A stretch of DNA of 64,000 nucleotides from Geitlerinema sp. BBD 1991-9 (GTDB taxonomy: Bacteria; Cyanobacteriota; Cyanobacteriia; Cyanobacteriales; Geitlerinemataceae): assembly GCA_001657325.1 (NCBI GenBank), contig LWRO01000021.1, positions 160,835-224,834 of the forward strand, written 5' to 3'. The position numbers were made by a program, and so were the translations under genes. Positions 53,664 to 63,888 of this stretch are shown here, piece after piece (the first letter of the stretch is position 1; each line of letters starts with the position of its first letter). The notes below the pieces were generated by a model. The model was given only the letters and a program-made list of their open reading frames with translations, had not been told where the DNA came from and did not search any database.

Positions 53664-53800
53664 ATCGATCGAGTTGAATACTCGATAAAAATTGCCAATC
53701 CTATTTGAGTCAAGCAGCAAGATTTTATAACACACAACTATCTTTGCTGTTTGTTATCAAAAAACGACAAGTCGATATTATCAATCTATGTTTCTTTATC

Positions 53801-53840
53801 GAAAGGGGGGATATTTAAATCGCCCCTTTCAAGATTTTTA
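53801..53840. terminator. Terminator between the secreted-protein and Tic20-like genes
   Basis: A 12-bp stem GAAAGGGG(G)GAT / ATCGCCCCTTTC with one mismatch and a 6-nt loop is followed by AAGATTTTT. Being between convergent genes it can serve both. Confidence 0.75.
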
Positions 53841-53881
53841 GATCGCTCTATTTTTCAGGGATTACTTGCATCGAATCGACT

Positions 53882-54388
53882 TCAATACGGAACCTGCTGA
53901 TAAGCAGCATCAGAGACGATTGGAAATTCAGGATAGCGACCAAGCGCGCATTGTACGATCGAATAAACAGACGCTCCAAAAAATACAAAAAATAGTAAGT
54001 TTGAGATTGCAAGTCCCATTAAACTATTAGAAGACTCAAGAAAAACCAAGGAAATTCCAAGCAGTCCACGCACGATTTCAATTAAAAAGAGAGCAATCGA
54101 CAACAACAATGCTTGCATTGTATTAAAACGCAAGAAGTGTCTAAAACGTGGGTTGCGGACAACAGCCAAGAGTAAGACAAAAAAGAGAATCAATCGTCCG
54201 AATGGAAAACTTGAAATTACACCATTAACCATCATAAACGGTGCGAGAGGAATGAGAATCAACGTTCCCAATATAGGGAGTTGCGAGAATAAATACGCAC
54301 CATAGGGAAGAGCTTCTAAAAGGGGAATCATATAAACCAAGCACGCAAATATTCGATCTCTCGGGGAACTCGATCCGCGCCAAACCAT
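53882..54388 (-). CDS. Tic20 family protein
   Basis: A 168-residue membrane protein with four helices. Landmarks of the family are DRIFACLVYMIPLLEALPYG near the N-terminus, the central RNPRFRHFLRFNTMQALLLSI and a C-terminal tail CALGRYPEFPIVSDAAYQQV. Tic20 is a core part of the chloroplast inner-envelope protein import channel; the role of the cyanobacterial homologues is not settled. Monocistronic. Confidence 0.9.
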   Translation of the reverse strand: MVWRGSSSPRDRIFACLVYMIPLLEALPYGAYLFSQLPILGTLILIPLAPFMMVNGVISSFPFGRLILFFVLLLAVVRNPRFRHFLRFNTMQALLLSIALFLIEIVRGLLGISLVFLESSNSLMGLAISNLLFFVFFGASVYSIVQCALGRYPEFPIVSDAAYQQVPY

Positions 54389-55016
54389 GAACTATCCTCC
54401 AGATGCATAAAGGCGAGCTAGAGCAGCGTTACAAAAGCTTAGTGCGTTACGCGGAAATCTCATCAACTGGATTTCAAACCCATTTTTCGTCCGCGTAACA
54501 CACGCTACCATTACTTCTGTACTGGCGCTCTAGGACTTACAAGAATTGTTCGGGAGACTGAACCTTTTTGCAACCCAGTCGATCGAGCTGCCAGATTCGG
54601 AGTAGAAACCGAACAGTTGCGACTTTTACCTTCTCTTTTTGCAATTCGGGTTACACCAACTCGATCTCGACTGCTACACCACTATCCCTAGCTGAAGGGA
54701 TGCAACCGGATACGCCATCATTCAGATCGATGAAATCGCGGTTGTTCATTGCGATGTATGAGTCGATCTCTAAGTAAAGCGACTTGACTCACTGCCAGAA
54801 GAGTGAAAGTGTTGACTTGCCTTAAAATATTCTACTGCATCGAATACATTTTTGGGTAGGTTGATGGCAACCAGACTTACACTCGGATCGCCCAAAGTCG
54901 TTGGGATGGATATATAAATTTTATACCGATTAAAGCGATCGATGTAAGATTTTGGGATGGCATTCTAAGGAATTAACAAGGGTGAATGAGAAGATTGTAG
55001 AGCAAAGATAGGCAAA
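54389..55016. other. Intergenic region with a long imperfect palindrome
   Basis: No convincing gene. At 54442-54503 GTGCGTTACGCGGA and TCCGCGTAACACAC form a 14-bp stem with one mismatch around a 34-nt interior. A 69-codon frame at 54568 has no family-like sequence and is left out. Confidence 0.5.
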
Positions 55017-55170
55017 AGGTGCATCTCAAACTTGTTAAAATATGCAAGATAAGAACCCCGGAATCTCTAAGATGCCGAGGTTCTAGCAATTTACATTCAA
55101 TTTATATTTTCAATATTTTCAAGATGCATTCCCCTACGCTTCCTGTCCTTGCAAAAATGAGATGAATCTC
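55017..55170 (+). repeat. Decayed MITE-like element, copy H, with internal hairpin
   Basis: The left end GGTGCATCTCAAACTTG and right end CAAAAATGAGATGAATCTC are recognisable but diverged. The interior is unlike the other copies and has a hairpin AGAACCCCGGAATCT / AGATGCCGAGGTTCT (13 of 15 paired, 3-nt loop) at 55052-55084, itself similar to widespread cyanobacterial palindromes. Confidence 0.5.
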
Positions 55171-55485
55171 ATCAGAAAGCAACTCATTCATTCTTGTTAA
55201 TCACTCAAAAAACTTCTATTTTTTCATTTAAGACAGATCGTAAAGCTTCAAGAATTTAGATAAAAACAGCACATCTTTTTTGTCTTTTAGGTTTTTTTGA
55301 GACAAAAAACAATAGCCTTAAGCTTGAAATTCTCACAGACAAAGATCGATGGGTTGAAATTTTTTTCTTCGACTTCCTCCTATCGTGTAGGTTCAATCGA
55401 CTTATGCCATTATTTTTCCAGAACGCCCCAAATATCGATCGATGATGCTCGATAACAACGCGAACCGGGATCGATCGATCCTGCC
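55171..55485. other. Intergenic region, AT-rich
   Basis: I see no gene or repeat. An 88-codon minus-strand frame overlapping the next gene is Lys/Arg-rich without structure and is judged spurious. Confidence 0.4.
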
Positions 55486-55683
55486 CTAGTGAATATTTGC
55501 AATTTGAAATCCCATCATGCACTCATATCGTTCGGGCTGTTTCTCTGACCGGCGACCCACGGTGTGGCCGCAGTCGAGTTTTCCGTGATGCCAACGGGGT
55601 TGACCGTTTCGATCGGCGAGTACACAGCCCTGACAGACTTGACAGGGGGCGATGATACCTTCGTCTGTTAAAATTACCAGCAT
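55486..55683 (-). CDS. Small cysteine-motif protein, unknown function
   Basis: A 65-residue protein starting MLVILTDEGIIAPCQVCQGC. CxxCxxC near residue 14, a HHGKLDCGH segment and a C-terminal ERYECMMGFQIANIH give five Cys and several His, a likely metal- or iron-sulfur-binding site. The ATG is preceded by GGAGGTG, a strong ribosome-binding site. The longer frame upstream (71 more codons) runs over the end of the symporter gene and is unlikely. It is 107 bp downstream of that gene on the same strand. Confidence 0.65.
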   Translation of the reverse strand: MLVILTDEGIIAPCQVCQGCVLADRNGQPRWHHGKLDCGHTVGRRSEKQPERYECMMGFQIANIH

Positions 55684-55790
55684 CTCTCTGACACCTCCAA
55701 GATCGCCGCAGCTTGCCCTAATTCCATTGTATGCCGAGATTTCAGGAGACGATCGAGTTCGATTCGTCGTTCGCGGATCGCCCGATTGTT

Positions 55791-57221
55791 TCAGTGCTTC
55801 TCCCACCACCGAGCGATTGCGTACACTAGAAAGCCCACCGCCATGCCGGGTAGCACTTCGTAAACTGAACCCGACAGCTTGAGTCCAGCATTCCAAATAG
55901 CCGCCGCCACAATACCGCTAACCATCATGGTTACGCCGACCCATGGATTGAGTGGTAATTGCCACGCCCGAACGACTAAGATCGGGCCCAAACCAGAACC
56001 CAGGGCAGACCAGGCAAAAATCCCCAAGGCAAACATATTCTTGTCACTGGCTAAGGCAATGGCCAGAATAATGGCAGTCACCACGAGGGTTCCAATTTTA
56101 GCCAGTCGATACGATTTGGCGGTGTGAAGAAAAATGTCTTGAGTTAAAGCTGCCGAACACGCGAGAATCTGCGAGTCTGCGGTGGAGATAACAGCGGAGA
56201 AAATCCCAGCCAAGATGATACCAATCCAAAATGCTGGCAAAAGTTGCAGGGTCATCTGAGGCAGTGCCAATTCTACGTCTCCGCCAGCGATTAAATCTGG
56301 CATTAAGACTCTGGCCGTCAACCCAACCAGAATCGCCGCCGTCGAAAAGACAACATATGAAAAAGCATAGATATTGCGAGTTAGACCCATATTTTTGGGT
56401 GAGTCGAGAACCATGGCCCGTACCATGATGTGGGGTTGACCGACGACACCAAACCCTGCAACCAGCCAACTGATTAAAAAGAGCGAGAAGCCAAACTGGA
56501 GATTTTGGGGAATTGGATCGACCAAGGCCGGATCGATCGTCTTGAGTTGAACCCAGAGTCCTTCCCATCCCCCACAAGCATTCAAGGCAACAGCGAGCAG
56601 CATCAACATCGCAAACATCATTAAGACAGATTGCACCGCATCTGTCCAAATGGAAGCTCGGATGCCACCCGAAAAACAATAAATGACGACGATAACCGCC
56701 CCTAAAATAATCCCGAAAGAATAATTCCAGCCGAAGATGGCATGGAGTGCTTTACTACCCGCGAGGAGTTGTGCGGCAGCGTAGGCTCCCAAAAAGGCAA
56801 TGGTAATGAGCGCGGAGATAATCGGAATCAATCGATCGACTCGCCGAACTGATGCAGTATCTTTTGAGGGAGTCCCCGCCAAAAACGAACCGATCGTTTC
56901 CGAAGCGTTTTGTTCCGACACTTCTCGCAATCGCTTGTGAACGAAGAACCAAGCAATATAGTCTCCGAGAAACCATCCGAGAAACAGCCACGCCGAGGAA
57001 ATCCCCACCAGGTAGGTATACCCGATCGTACTGATAAACATTCCGCCGCTGTGAGCTGTCGCAAAGGCGGACAGTCCCGTTAGCCACGGATTGACATTTC
57101 GACTAGCCAGAAGATAATCTGCCGTCGTATTTTGATGGCGTTTCGCTGAATACAGGCCAACTCCGGTAAATAAGAGCAGGAATGCAATAAAACAAACAAT
57201 AATCGCCAATCGATCGAACAT
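55791..57221 (-). CDS. Sodium:solute symporter (PutP-like, SSS family)
   Basis: A 476-residue protein with 12-13 membrane helices. It has the LeuT-type core with SGLSAFATAHSGGMFISTIGY, FLGDYIAWFFVHKRLREVSE, IYCFSGGIRASIWTDAVQSVLMM and the helix-8 sodium-site region GIFSAVISTADSQILACSAALTQDIF. Closest in layout to proline symporters (PutP), with GQPHIMVRAM typical of that subgroup. The substrate is probably proline or another amino acid or osmolyte; not provable here. Divergent from glyA. Confidence 0.88.
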   Translation of the reverse strand: MFDRLAIIVCFIAFLLLFTGVGLYSAKRHQNTTADYLLASRNVNPWLTGLSAFATAHSGGMFISTIGYTYLVGISSAWLFLGWFLGDYIAWFFVHKRLREVSEQNASETIGSFLAGTPSKDTASVRRVDRLIPIISALITIAFLGAYAAAQLLAGSKALHAIFGWNYSFGIILGAVIVVIYCFSGGIRASIWTDAVQSVLMMFAMLMLLAVALNACGGWEGLWVQLKTIDPALVDPIPQNLQFGFSLFLISWLVAGFGVVGQPHIMVRAMVLDSPKNMGLTRNIYAFSYVVFSTAAILVGLTARVLMPDLIAGGDVELALPQMTLQLLPAFWIGIILAGIFSAVISTADSQILACSAALTQDIFLHTAKSYRLAKIGTLVVTAIILAIALASDKNMFALGIFAWSALGSGLGPILVVRAWQLPLNPWVGVTMMVSGIVAAAIWNAGLKLSGSVYEVLPGMAVGFLVYAIARWWEKH

Positions 57222-57616
57222 GGTATGGGCGTTTAATTGATGTTGATTGAAGTCTGAAATGCAGCCGTTTCTAAATCCTGAGACTAAAATACTTCAAAAG
57301 AAGTTCGATCGTCCGTTGCAACGTTGAGATCGGTAGAAGTCTGGTACGATCGAGGCGAAGCGATCGACGCACTGCACAAATCGCTGGAAATTGCCGTTTA
57401 AAAAACCGATCGCCGCCTCGACTTCCTCCGATCGACCTCTTCACGACGGTAGCAAACAGCAGTACAATGTAAAGTTCTGGGGCGATCGAGTGGGTTTGGA
57501 ATTTCGATCGCGACAACTCGCTCTACAACAACACCCAAACGCCCCAACAGAGCGCGATCGAGTGCGTCGTTTCACTCCAAAGCTTTCCCCTACCCAATCG
57601 TCAGATACTCGAAACC
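57222..57616. other. Divergent intergenic region between the symporter and glyA
   Basis: About 400 bp, with several CGATCGA words and no gene. It must contain two promoters. I see no glycine-riboswitch-like structure or repeat. Confidence 0.45.
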
Positions 57617-58900
57617 ATGACTCAGACGAATTTAGACTTCCTCGCCACGACCGATCCGACTGTCGCCGATCTCATCGGTCGAGAACTGCAACGCCAACGA
57701 GATCACCTCGAACTGATCGCCAGCGAAAACTTCACCTCAGCCGCCGTCCTCGCCGCTCAAGGTTCGGTACTGACGAACAAATACGCCGAAGGACTGCCGA
57801 AAAAACGCTACTACGGCGGTTGCGAATTCGTCGATGGTATCGAACAACTGGCGATCGATCGAGCCAAAGAACTGTTCGGCGCTGCACACGCCAACGTCCA
57901 ACCCCACTCGGGCGCCCAAGCGAACTTTGCCGTTTTCCTCGCACTCCTCAAGCCGGGCGACACCATCATGGGGATGGATTTGTCTCACGGCGGACACCTC
58001 ACGCACGGTTCCCCCGTGAACGTTTCCGGAAAGTGGTTTAACGTCAAACACTACGGTGTCAGTCCCGAAACCGAACAACTCGACTACGATCTCATTCGGG
58101 ATCTCGCCCGGGAACACAAACCCAAACTCATTATTTGCGGTTACTCCGCCTATCCTCGCACCATCCACTTCGACAAATTCCGCGAAATCGCCGACGAAGT
58201 GGGAGCGTACCTCCTAGCTGACATCGCCCACATCGCCGGTTTGGTCGCCACCGGACATCACCTCAATCCCATCCCCTACTGCGATGTCGTCACGACCACG
58301 ACCCACAAAACCCTACGCGGACCTCGTGGTGGTTTGATTCTCACGCGCGATGCCGATTTGGGTAAAAAATTCGATAAAGCTGTCTTCCCCGGAACCCAAG
58401 GCGGGCCCCTCGAACACGTCATCGCCGGAAAAGCGGTTGCCTTTGGCGAAGCCCTGAAACCCGAATTTAAAGCCTACTCCGGACAAGTCATCGAAAACGC
58501 TAAAGCCTTAGCCGCACAACTGCAGGCGCGCGGTTTGAACATCGTGTCTGGAGGAACCGACAATCATTTAATGTTGGTCGATTTGCGATCGATCGGCATG
58601 ACGGGTAAAAAAGCTGATGCTCTCGTCAGCGACGTGAATATCACGGCTAATAAAAACACCGTTCCGTTCGACCCCGAATCGCCGTTTGTCACCAGTGGTT
58701 TGCGGTTGGGTTCGCCCGCAGTGACGACGCGAGGGATGGGGACTGAAGAATTTACCGAGATCGCGAATATTATTGCCGATCGACTGTTGAATCCCGAAGA
58801 CGAGTCGATGGCTGAATCCTGTCGCCAACGGGTTGCCAGCCTATGCGAGCGTTTCCCGCTGTATCCACATTTACGGATTCCGGTTGCAACTCTCGCGTAA
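57617..58900 (+). CDS. glyA: Serine hydroxymethyltransferase
   Basis: A 427-residue PLP enzyme interconverting serine and glycine with tetrahydrofolate; in cyanobacteria it also serves photorespiration. Motifs are [43 protein letters not shown], the PLP-Lys in [16 protein letters not shown] and [15 protein letters not shown]. Length is standard. A T-rich intrinsic terminator follows. Confidence 0.97.
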   Translation: MTQTNLDFLATTDPTVADLIGRELQRQRDHLELIASENFTSAAVLAAQGSVLTNKYAEGLPKKRYYGGCEFVDGIEQLAIDRAKELFGAAHANVQPHSGAQANFAVFLALLKPGDTIMGMDLSHGGHLTHGSPVNVSGKWFNVKHYGVSPETEQLDYDLIRDLAREHKPKLIICGYSAYPRTIHFDKFREIADEVGAYLLADIAHIAGLVATGHHLNPIPYCDVVTTTTHKTLRGPRGGLILTRDADLGKKFDKAVFPGTQGGPLEHVIAGKAVAFGEALKPEFKAYSGQVIENAKALAAQLQARGLNIVSGGTDNHLMLVDLRSIGMTGKKADALVSDVNITANKNTVPFDPESPFVTSGLRLGSPAVTTRGMGTEEFTEIANIIADRLLNPEDESMAESCRQRVASLCERFPLYPHLRIPVATLA

Positions 58901-58929
58901 GTTAGATCACCGCGATAACAGAGTTGATT

Positions 58930-58957
58930 GGGCAGTCTCCGGGCTGTCCTTTTTTTG
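58930..58957 (+). terminator. Intrinsic terminator after glyA
   Basis: A 6-bp stem GGGCAG / CTGTCC (one G-U pair) with an 8-nt loop, followed immediately by eight T. Confidence 0.8.
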
Positions 58958-59087
58958 TTTGAAAACGCTGGACAAGTTGGCAAGACAACCGAACCTCGAT
59001 CGCGAACCATCGCTTCAATTGAAAATCGTGGCATAACATCCCTCGATCGAGGTAAACTAAGCCCGACCTCGTCCCACAACATTTCAG

Positions 59088-60149
59088 ATGCCCCAACATC
59101 TGTATCACGTTTTCGCGCTGCTTATCTCAGCAACTGTCGTTCTCGTCACTACTCCGATTGTCAAAGCGATTGGATTGCGAAGCGGACGAGTCGATCTCCC
59201 GGGCGATCGAAAAGTTCACGATCGACCGATGGTTCGCCTGGGAGGTGTCTCGATTTTCCTCGGCACCCTCATCGCCCTTTTAGCGGTTTGGGGACTCGGG
59301 GGATTTATCGATACGAACGGACAATATCTCGATCCCGCCACCGAATATGAAATTTGGGGCGTGACGATCGGCGGTTTGTTCTTTTTCCTCATTGGCTTGG
59401 CAGACGATTTATTCAGTTTGTCACCTGTCACCCGCCTACTGTTACAAGTCCTCGTTGCCAGTGTCGTCTGGTCGATTTTTGGCGTTCGCATTGAATTTCT
59501 CACGGTTCCGTTCGTGGGAGTCGTCGAACTCGGCGACATGGTGAGTTTACCCGTCACGGTGATTTGGTTGGTGGGTATGACTAACGCCATTAACTGGATT
59601 GATGGCTTAGACGGACTCGCCGCCGGGGTTTCCGGAATTGCCGCCGTCGTCATGTTGATCGTGAGTTTGTTCATGCAGCAACCCGCTGCTGCATTAATTG
59701 CTGCCGCTTTAGCTGGGGGATCTTTGGGGTTCCTTCGTTACAACTTCAACCCCGCACAGATTTTTATGGGAGATGGTGGGGCGTATTATCTCGGTTTTAC
59801 CTTGGCGGGTGTCGGTGTCGTTGGCTTGGTGAAAAGTACGGCGGTAACAGCGGTATTACTTCCTTATATTATTCTCGCCGTTCCAATTTTCGATATGTCG
59901 GCAGTCATCCTCGATCGAGTCCGGAATGGCATTTCCCCCTTCGCCGCTGACAAGCGACACCTCCACCATCGCCTGTTAGATGCAGGATTGTCCCATCGCC
60001 TGACGGTACTGTTTATTTATGCGTTGACGCTATGGGTGGGGGGGTTAGCCCTGGCGTTCGCGGGATTACCTAGTGGAAAAGCCTATGCGTTAGGGGCAAC
60101 GTCGCTACTGGGTTATGCCATCTGGAAAGCTTGGAAACACGCCCGCTAA
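59088..60149 (+). CDS. Undecaprenyl-phosphate N-acetylglucosaminyl 1-phosphate transferase-like protein (WecA/MraY family)
   Basis: A 353-residue membrane enzyme with about ten helices. The polyprenyl-phosphate GlcNAc-1-P transferase motifs are complete: KVHDRPMVRLGGVSIFLG, the Mg-binding GLADDLFSL, NAINWIDGLDGLAAG, FMGDGGAYYLGF and the C-terminal HLHHRLLDAGLSH. It starts polysaccharide or cell-wall polymer synthesis on a lipid carrier. Monocistronic; it lies just downstream of glyA. Confidence 0.92.
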   Translation: MPQHLYHVFALLISATVVLVTTPIVKAIGLRSGRVDLPGDRKVHDRPMVRLGGVSIFLGTLIALLAVWGLGGFIDTNGQYLDPATEYEIWGVTIGGLFFFLIGLADDLFSLSPVTRLLLQVLVASVVWSIFGVRIEFLTVPFVGVVELGDMVSLPVTVIWLVGMTNAINWIDGLDGLAAGVSGIAAVVMLIVSLFMQQPAAALIAAALAGGSLGFLRYNFNPAQIFMGDGGAYYLGFTLAGVGVVGLVKSTAVTAVLLPYIILAVPIFDMSAVILDRVRNGISPFAADKRHLHHRLLDAGLSHRLTVLFIYALTLWVGGLALAFAGLPSGKAYALGATSLLGYAIWKAWKHAR

Positions 60150-60212
60150 TGCGATCGACGATCCACATCGATCGCCTTCCGACTCCTTTTGACTTCCGTG
60201 CTTCCCCTATCC

Positions 60213-60590
60213 TTAATCGATGTTTTTTAGAGATCGACCGAAGGGAAACAGCGACATCGGAATTAACTTGACGTGTTGTTTGGCAAAGGGCAGACCGACG
60301 ATCGTAATGGCTAGGATAGCGGCGTGCGTCAGGTGAGAAATGGCAATTTCCCAACCGAACAGCAGAATCCAAATGATGTTAAACAAAATCGTCAAAGTGC
60401 CGTTCGCGCCTGAATCCTCAACAATTTCTTTACCGAACGGTGTCATTGTGGCGACGCCGAGTTTAATCGCTTGAATTCCGAACGGAATCCCGACAATCGT
60501 CAGACACAACCCCAAGCCACCGATGATGTAGCCGAGTCCCGATAAGAATCCGCCAAAAATTAGCCAAAGGATATTGCCGATTAAGCTCAT
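60213..60590 (-). CDS. yccF: YccF domain-containing membrane protein
   Basis: A 125-residue protein with two YccF units. The first is MSLIGNILWLIFGGFLSGLG, then GIPFGIQAIKLGVATMTPFGKEI; the second ILFNIIWILLFGWEIAISHL, then GLPFAKQHVKLIPMSLFPFGRSL. These are inner-membrane proteins of unknown function. Convergent with the WecA-like gene. Confidence 0.9.
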   Translation of the reverse strand: MSLIGNILWLIFGGFLSGLGYIIGGLGLCLTIVGIPFGIQAIKLGVATMTPFGKEIVEDSGANGTLTILFNIIWILLFGWEIAISHLTHAAILAITIVGLPFAKQHVKLIPMSLFPFGRSLKNID

Positions 60591-60662
60591 AGGATGTCAA
60601 AGTGTCAGTTGACTGTCGATCGAGGCGATCGATGTAATTCAGGATATAGCACGATTTTCTCT

Positions 60663-61010
60663 ATGGACGAACAAACGGCGCGGAATTTTCTCATCAGTCA
60701 AGGGAGAGCGTTAGAGACGCAGCGGAACCCCGATGCGTTTTTGATGTTGTTGCAGCAGGGAAAAGCCCCGATTCCCGGCCAGATGACTTCGATTTTGCTG
60801 GCGTTGAAGATGCTGTATCGGTCTTTGGAAGGTCAGAAGCAGATCGATCGAGAGATCGCCTACGCGCTACACCGCCTCGTTCTCGACAGTCGTCGCCAGT
60901 TCGATGCGGGACGTAATTGTGGCGTGTCCTGGCCGCCACTGTTAGCAGAAGATTTAGACCGTTTAGAACGCGCCGTTCAGAGTATTTTTCTCGGCGACTG
61001 GTCGGAATAG
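60663..61010 (+). CDS. Conserved cyanobacterial protein of unknown function
   Basis: A 115-residue soluble, helical protein beginning MDEQTARNFLISQGRALETQ. Conserved-looking blocks are FLMLLQQGKAPIPGQMTSILLALK, DREIAYALHRL and GVSWPPLLAEDLDRLERAVQSIF. I recall similar short proteins in other cyanobacteria but no function. The ATG is chosen over an in-frame upstream one because the latter falls in the region shared with the divergent yccF promoter. Confidence 0.7.
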   Translation: MDEQTARNFLISQGRALETQRNPDAFLMLLQQGKAPIPGQMTSILLALKMLYRSLEGQKQIDREIAYALHRLVLDSRRQFDAGRNCGVSWPPLLAEDLDRLERAVQSIFLGDWSE

Positions 61011-61168
61011 AACAATTTTCACAGGTGTGAGCGATCGAACGAGTCAGACTGGGGAACGCTATCTGTAAGCTACATCCGAACAGCGATCGATCGAGTTGTA
61101 CGAAATCGCACTCGATCGACCTGTAGGCGTTAGCGAGATTCAAGCTAAACCCTTCAACCTGAATCGCG

Positions 61169-62113
61169 ATGACAGACCTGGCGATTGAAACCCGCGACCT
61201 CAGCAAACAGTTCGATCGACTTCTCGCCGTCAACAACCTCGACCTCCAAATCGGCTACGGCGAAGTTTACGGACTCATCGGCCCCAACGGTGCGGGAAAA
61301 ACCACCCTCATTCGGATGTTAGCCGCGATCGAAGAACCGACCACCGGCGAAATTTATTTCAACGGGGAACGGATGCGTTTCGATCGACCAAATCCCAATC
61401 TCCAACGACATCTCGGCTACCTTCCCGACGACTTTCCCCTCTACGACGACCTCACCGTTTGGGATTATTTAGAATACTTCGCACGGTTGTATCGCCTACG
61501 AGAACCCACTCGATCGCGTCGCCTGTTCGACGTACTCGACCTCGTCCAACTCGTCCCCAAACGCAACAGCCTCATTTCAACACTCTCTCGCGGGATGAAA
61601 CAACGGCTGAGTTTGGCGCGAACGATCGTTCACGAACCGATTTTACTGCTCCTCGACGAGCCAGTTTCCGGACTCGACCCCATCGCGCGAATGCAATTTC
61701 GCGAAATCGTCAAAGTCCTGCAAGAAGCGGGAATGACGGTGTTAATTTCCTCCCACGTTCTCAGTGACTTAGCCGAACTCTGTACGTCAGTGGGAATCAT
61801 GGAACTCGGTTATTTAGTCGAAAGTACTTCACTCAAAGATCTTTACGCACAACTGAGCCAGCAGCAAATTTTCATTTCTGTCCTCGATGGTACCCTCGAT
61901 CGAGCGATCGCCGAACTGCGTCACTGTTCCCACGTTCAAAGTTGGGACGTTCGAGATCGCCAACTCGTCGTGCAGTTTAACGGAAGCGAATCAGACAGCG
62001 CCGATCTCCTTCGCCAACTCGTCAGCGCAGAGGTTTCGCTATACGACTTCCACTGTAAACAAGAAGACTTAGAAACGATTTTTCTCAAACTCGGTCACAA
62101 ACAAGCGTCTTAA
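61169..62113 (+). CDS. ABC transporter ATP-binding protein (ABC-2 type)
   Basis: A 314-residue ATPase with Walker A GPNGAGKTT, Q-loop GYLPDDFPLYDDLTVWDYLEYFA, signature LSRGMKQRLSLARTI, Walker B ILLLLDEPVSGLDP and H-loop SSHVLSDL. It has the C-terminal extension typical of exporter ATPases of the CcmA/NatA group. The permease gene follows after 23 bp, so they form one transporter; its substrate is unknown. Confidence 0.93.
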   Translation: MTDLAIETRDLSKQFDRLLAVNNLDLQIGYGEVYGLIGPNGAGKTTLIRMLAAIEEPTTGEIYFNGERMRFDRPNPNLQRHLGYLPDDFPLYDDLTVWDYLEYFARLYRLREPTRSRRLFDVLDLVQLVPKRNSLISTLSRGMKQRLSLARTIVHEPILLLLDEPVSGLDPIARMQFREIVKVLQEAGMTVLISSHVLSDLAELCTSVGIMELGYLVESTSLKDLYAQLSQQQIFISVLDGTLDRAIAELRHCSHVQSWDVRDRQLVVQFNGSESDSADLLRQLVSAEVSLYDFHCKQEDLETIFLKLGHKQAS

Positions 62114-62136
62114 GGTTTCCTCACTGGGTTTCAATC

Positions 62137-63816
62137 ATGTTCGATCGACTTTTCGACCCTATCGGTAACGCCAATCCGCAACTTTTTCGAGAACTCAAAG
62201 GACGACTCCGTCCGCGTAATGTCCTAATTGCAATCGGCGGTTCGCTGTTCGTTCAAACGATACTTTTCTTCATTTTCTGGAGTAAACTTCCAGTCGATCG
62301 CGGTTTAGCAGTTAACGTCCGCAATGACTATTGTATTTCGGGAAGAATTCCCGAACTCGGACCCAATGCCTATGGTTGCTTGCGAGATTCCTTCGATCGA
62401 TTCATAATTCAGTGGGATTCCTGGTGGTGGGAGTTATGTCAGTCTCTCACGCTTCTTTGGGTGGGTGGGTTGCTATTAGCCGGTCTGTTTCTTCTCATTG
62501 GAAACCTTGCCGACGAAAAGCAGCGAGGAACCTTAAATTTCGTTCGTCTCAGTCCCCAATCTGCACGCACGATTTTGATGGGTAAACTCATTGGCGTGCC
62601 TGTTTTAGTCTACATCGCTGTCGCAGCAGCACTTCCCTTACACGTTTGGTCAGCCTTAAACAGCGGAGGTTCACCGATCGATCTCGTACTGTTTTACAGT
62701 GTCGTATTTGCCAGTTGTATTGCGTTTTTCTGTCTCGCCATTTTTTACGCACTGCTATCGGGTCAACGTCCTTGGTTGGGCTTTGTTCTTGCGAGTATCG
62801 GAACGATTTTTTATCTTGGCTTCTTAAAAAATGCGTTTCTTCATAACTTTATTGACACTTATAAAGTGTACTGTCAAGCTGGAAATTGCCATTTTGAAGA
62901 TATTCGCTTGTCTTCATTAAATCAACCGATTTGGTGGTTTATTCCACTGGCGAAATCTCCCACATTGACGCAACTCTTTATCGTGCTGAGTTGCACCCTC
63001 GTCATTTACTGGGTTTGGTCAATTCTCGAACGACATTATCACAATCCCAAAGCGACATTCATTAGCAAAGGGCAAAGCTACGGCTTAACGCTATGTGTCA
63101 ACTTATATCTTTTAGGATTTGCCGCTTCGAGTTTAGTCCGCGTCGATTACCCCATTTGGCAGATATTACAACGTGGTATTCGAGGGCAACTATCACTTTA
63201 TATTTGTATCAATTTAGGTTTAATTCTGCTCTTGACAATTCTCGTAATGCCTTCTCGTCAAGCTTTACAAGATTGGTCTCGTCACCGCCATCTCGATCGA
63301 AATTATTCAGAAGTTCGAGATTTGCTGTGGGGTGAAAAAAGCCCAGCGACGATGACGGTGCGAATCAATATCATAGCGATTGCGACAATTTGGTCAGTTT
63401 GGATATTGCTATGGCCGCAAGATATCGACAAACTTCGACTCATTTTAGGAATTTTTCTTTGCGCAGCTTTAATGTTGATATACAGCACTATTTTACAATG
63501 GATTTCATTTTTGAAACATCCCAAGCGATCGATCTTTGCAGCGGTGAGTCTTGCCGCAATGCTCTGTATTCCTCTTGTGATTGTTTGGCCAATTGTTGAC
63601 GAGATCGATCGATGGCTGACTTGGGGTGTATTTTCCATCTTCAGCGCAGGCATTATTTTAGTAGATAGGATTTCGCTCCTTCAGTTTTGCTTGTGTTTTG
63701 TCGGACAAGTTGCGATTGCTGCTGCGTTCGCGTCGGGATTCCTTCACCACGTCAAACAAACGGGAAAATCAGAGATGAAGTTGTTAGTGCCAGATACGGT
63801 TCGCCTCAGGACTTGA
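62137..63816 (+). CDS. ABC-2 type transporter permease
   Basis: A 559-residue protein with about 12 hydrophobic helices. The first block (GNANPQLFRELKGRLRPRNVLIAIGGSLF) and the segment LADEKQRGTLNFVRLSPQSARTILMGKLIGVP resemble the coupling region of ABC-2 permeases. It is longer than usual because two six-helix halves appear in one chain. The partner ATPase lies upstream. It could export a lipid, a peptide or polysaccharide; no evidence decides. Confidence 0.85.
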   Translation: MFDRLFDPIGNANPQLFRELKGRLRPRNVLIAIGGSLFVQTILFFIFWSKLPVDRGLAVNVRNDYCISGRIPELGPNAYGCLRDSFDRFIIQWDSWWWELCQSLTLLWVGGLLLAGLFLLIGNLADEKQRGTLNFVRLSPQSARTILMGKLIGVPVLVYIAVAAALPLHVWSALNSGGSPIDLVLFYSVVFASCIAFFCLAIFYALLSGQRPWLGFVLASIGTIFYLGFLKNAFLHNFIDTYKVYCQAGNCHFEDIRLSSLNQPIWWFIPLAKSPTLTQLFIVLSCTLVIYWVWSILERHYHNPKATFISKGQSYGLTLCVNLYLLGFAASSLVRVDYPIWQILQRGIRGQLSLYICINLGLILLLTILVMPSRQALQDWSRHRHLDRNYSEVRDLLWGEKSPATMTVRINIIAIATIWSVWILLWPQDIDKLRLILGIFLCAALMLIYSTILQWISFLKHPKRSIFAAVSLAAMLCIPLVIVWPIVDEIDRWLTWGVFSIFSAGIILVDRISLLQFCLCFVGQVAIAAAFASGFLHHVKQTGKSEMKLLVPDTVRLRT

Positions 63817-63888
63817 ATTAACCCAATCTTCCAACACGATCGAGCATCAGAGTGTCACAAAAAGTAATCTCGCCAATACGTCAAGATT

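Noticed and set aside
54568..54777. A 69-codon plus-strand frame
   Set aside because: No signal, domain or ribosome-binding site; low-complexity Ser/Thr/Arg content.
55256..55522. An 88-codon minus-strand frame
   Set aside because: Lys/Arg-rich, overlaps the end of the better supported 65-residue gene, no ribosome-binding site.
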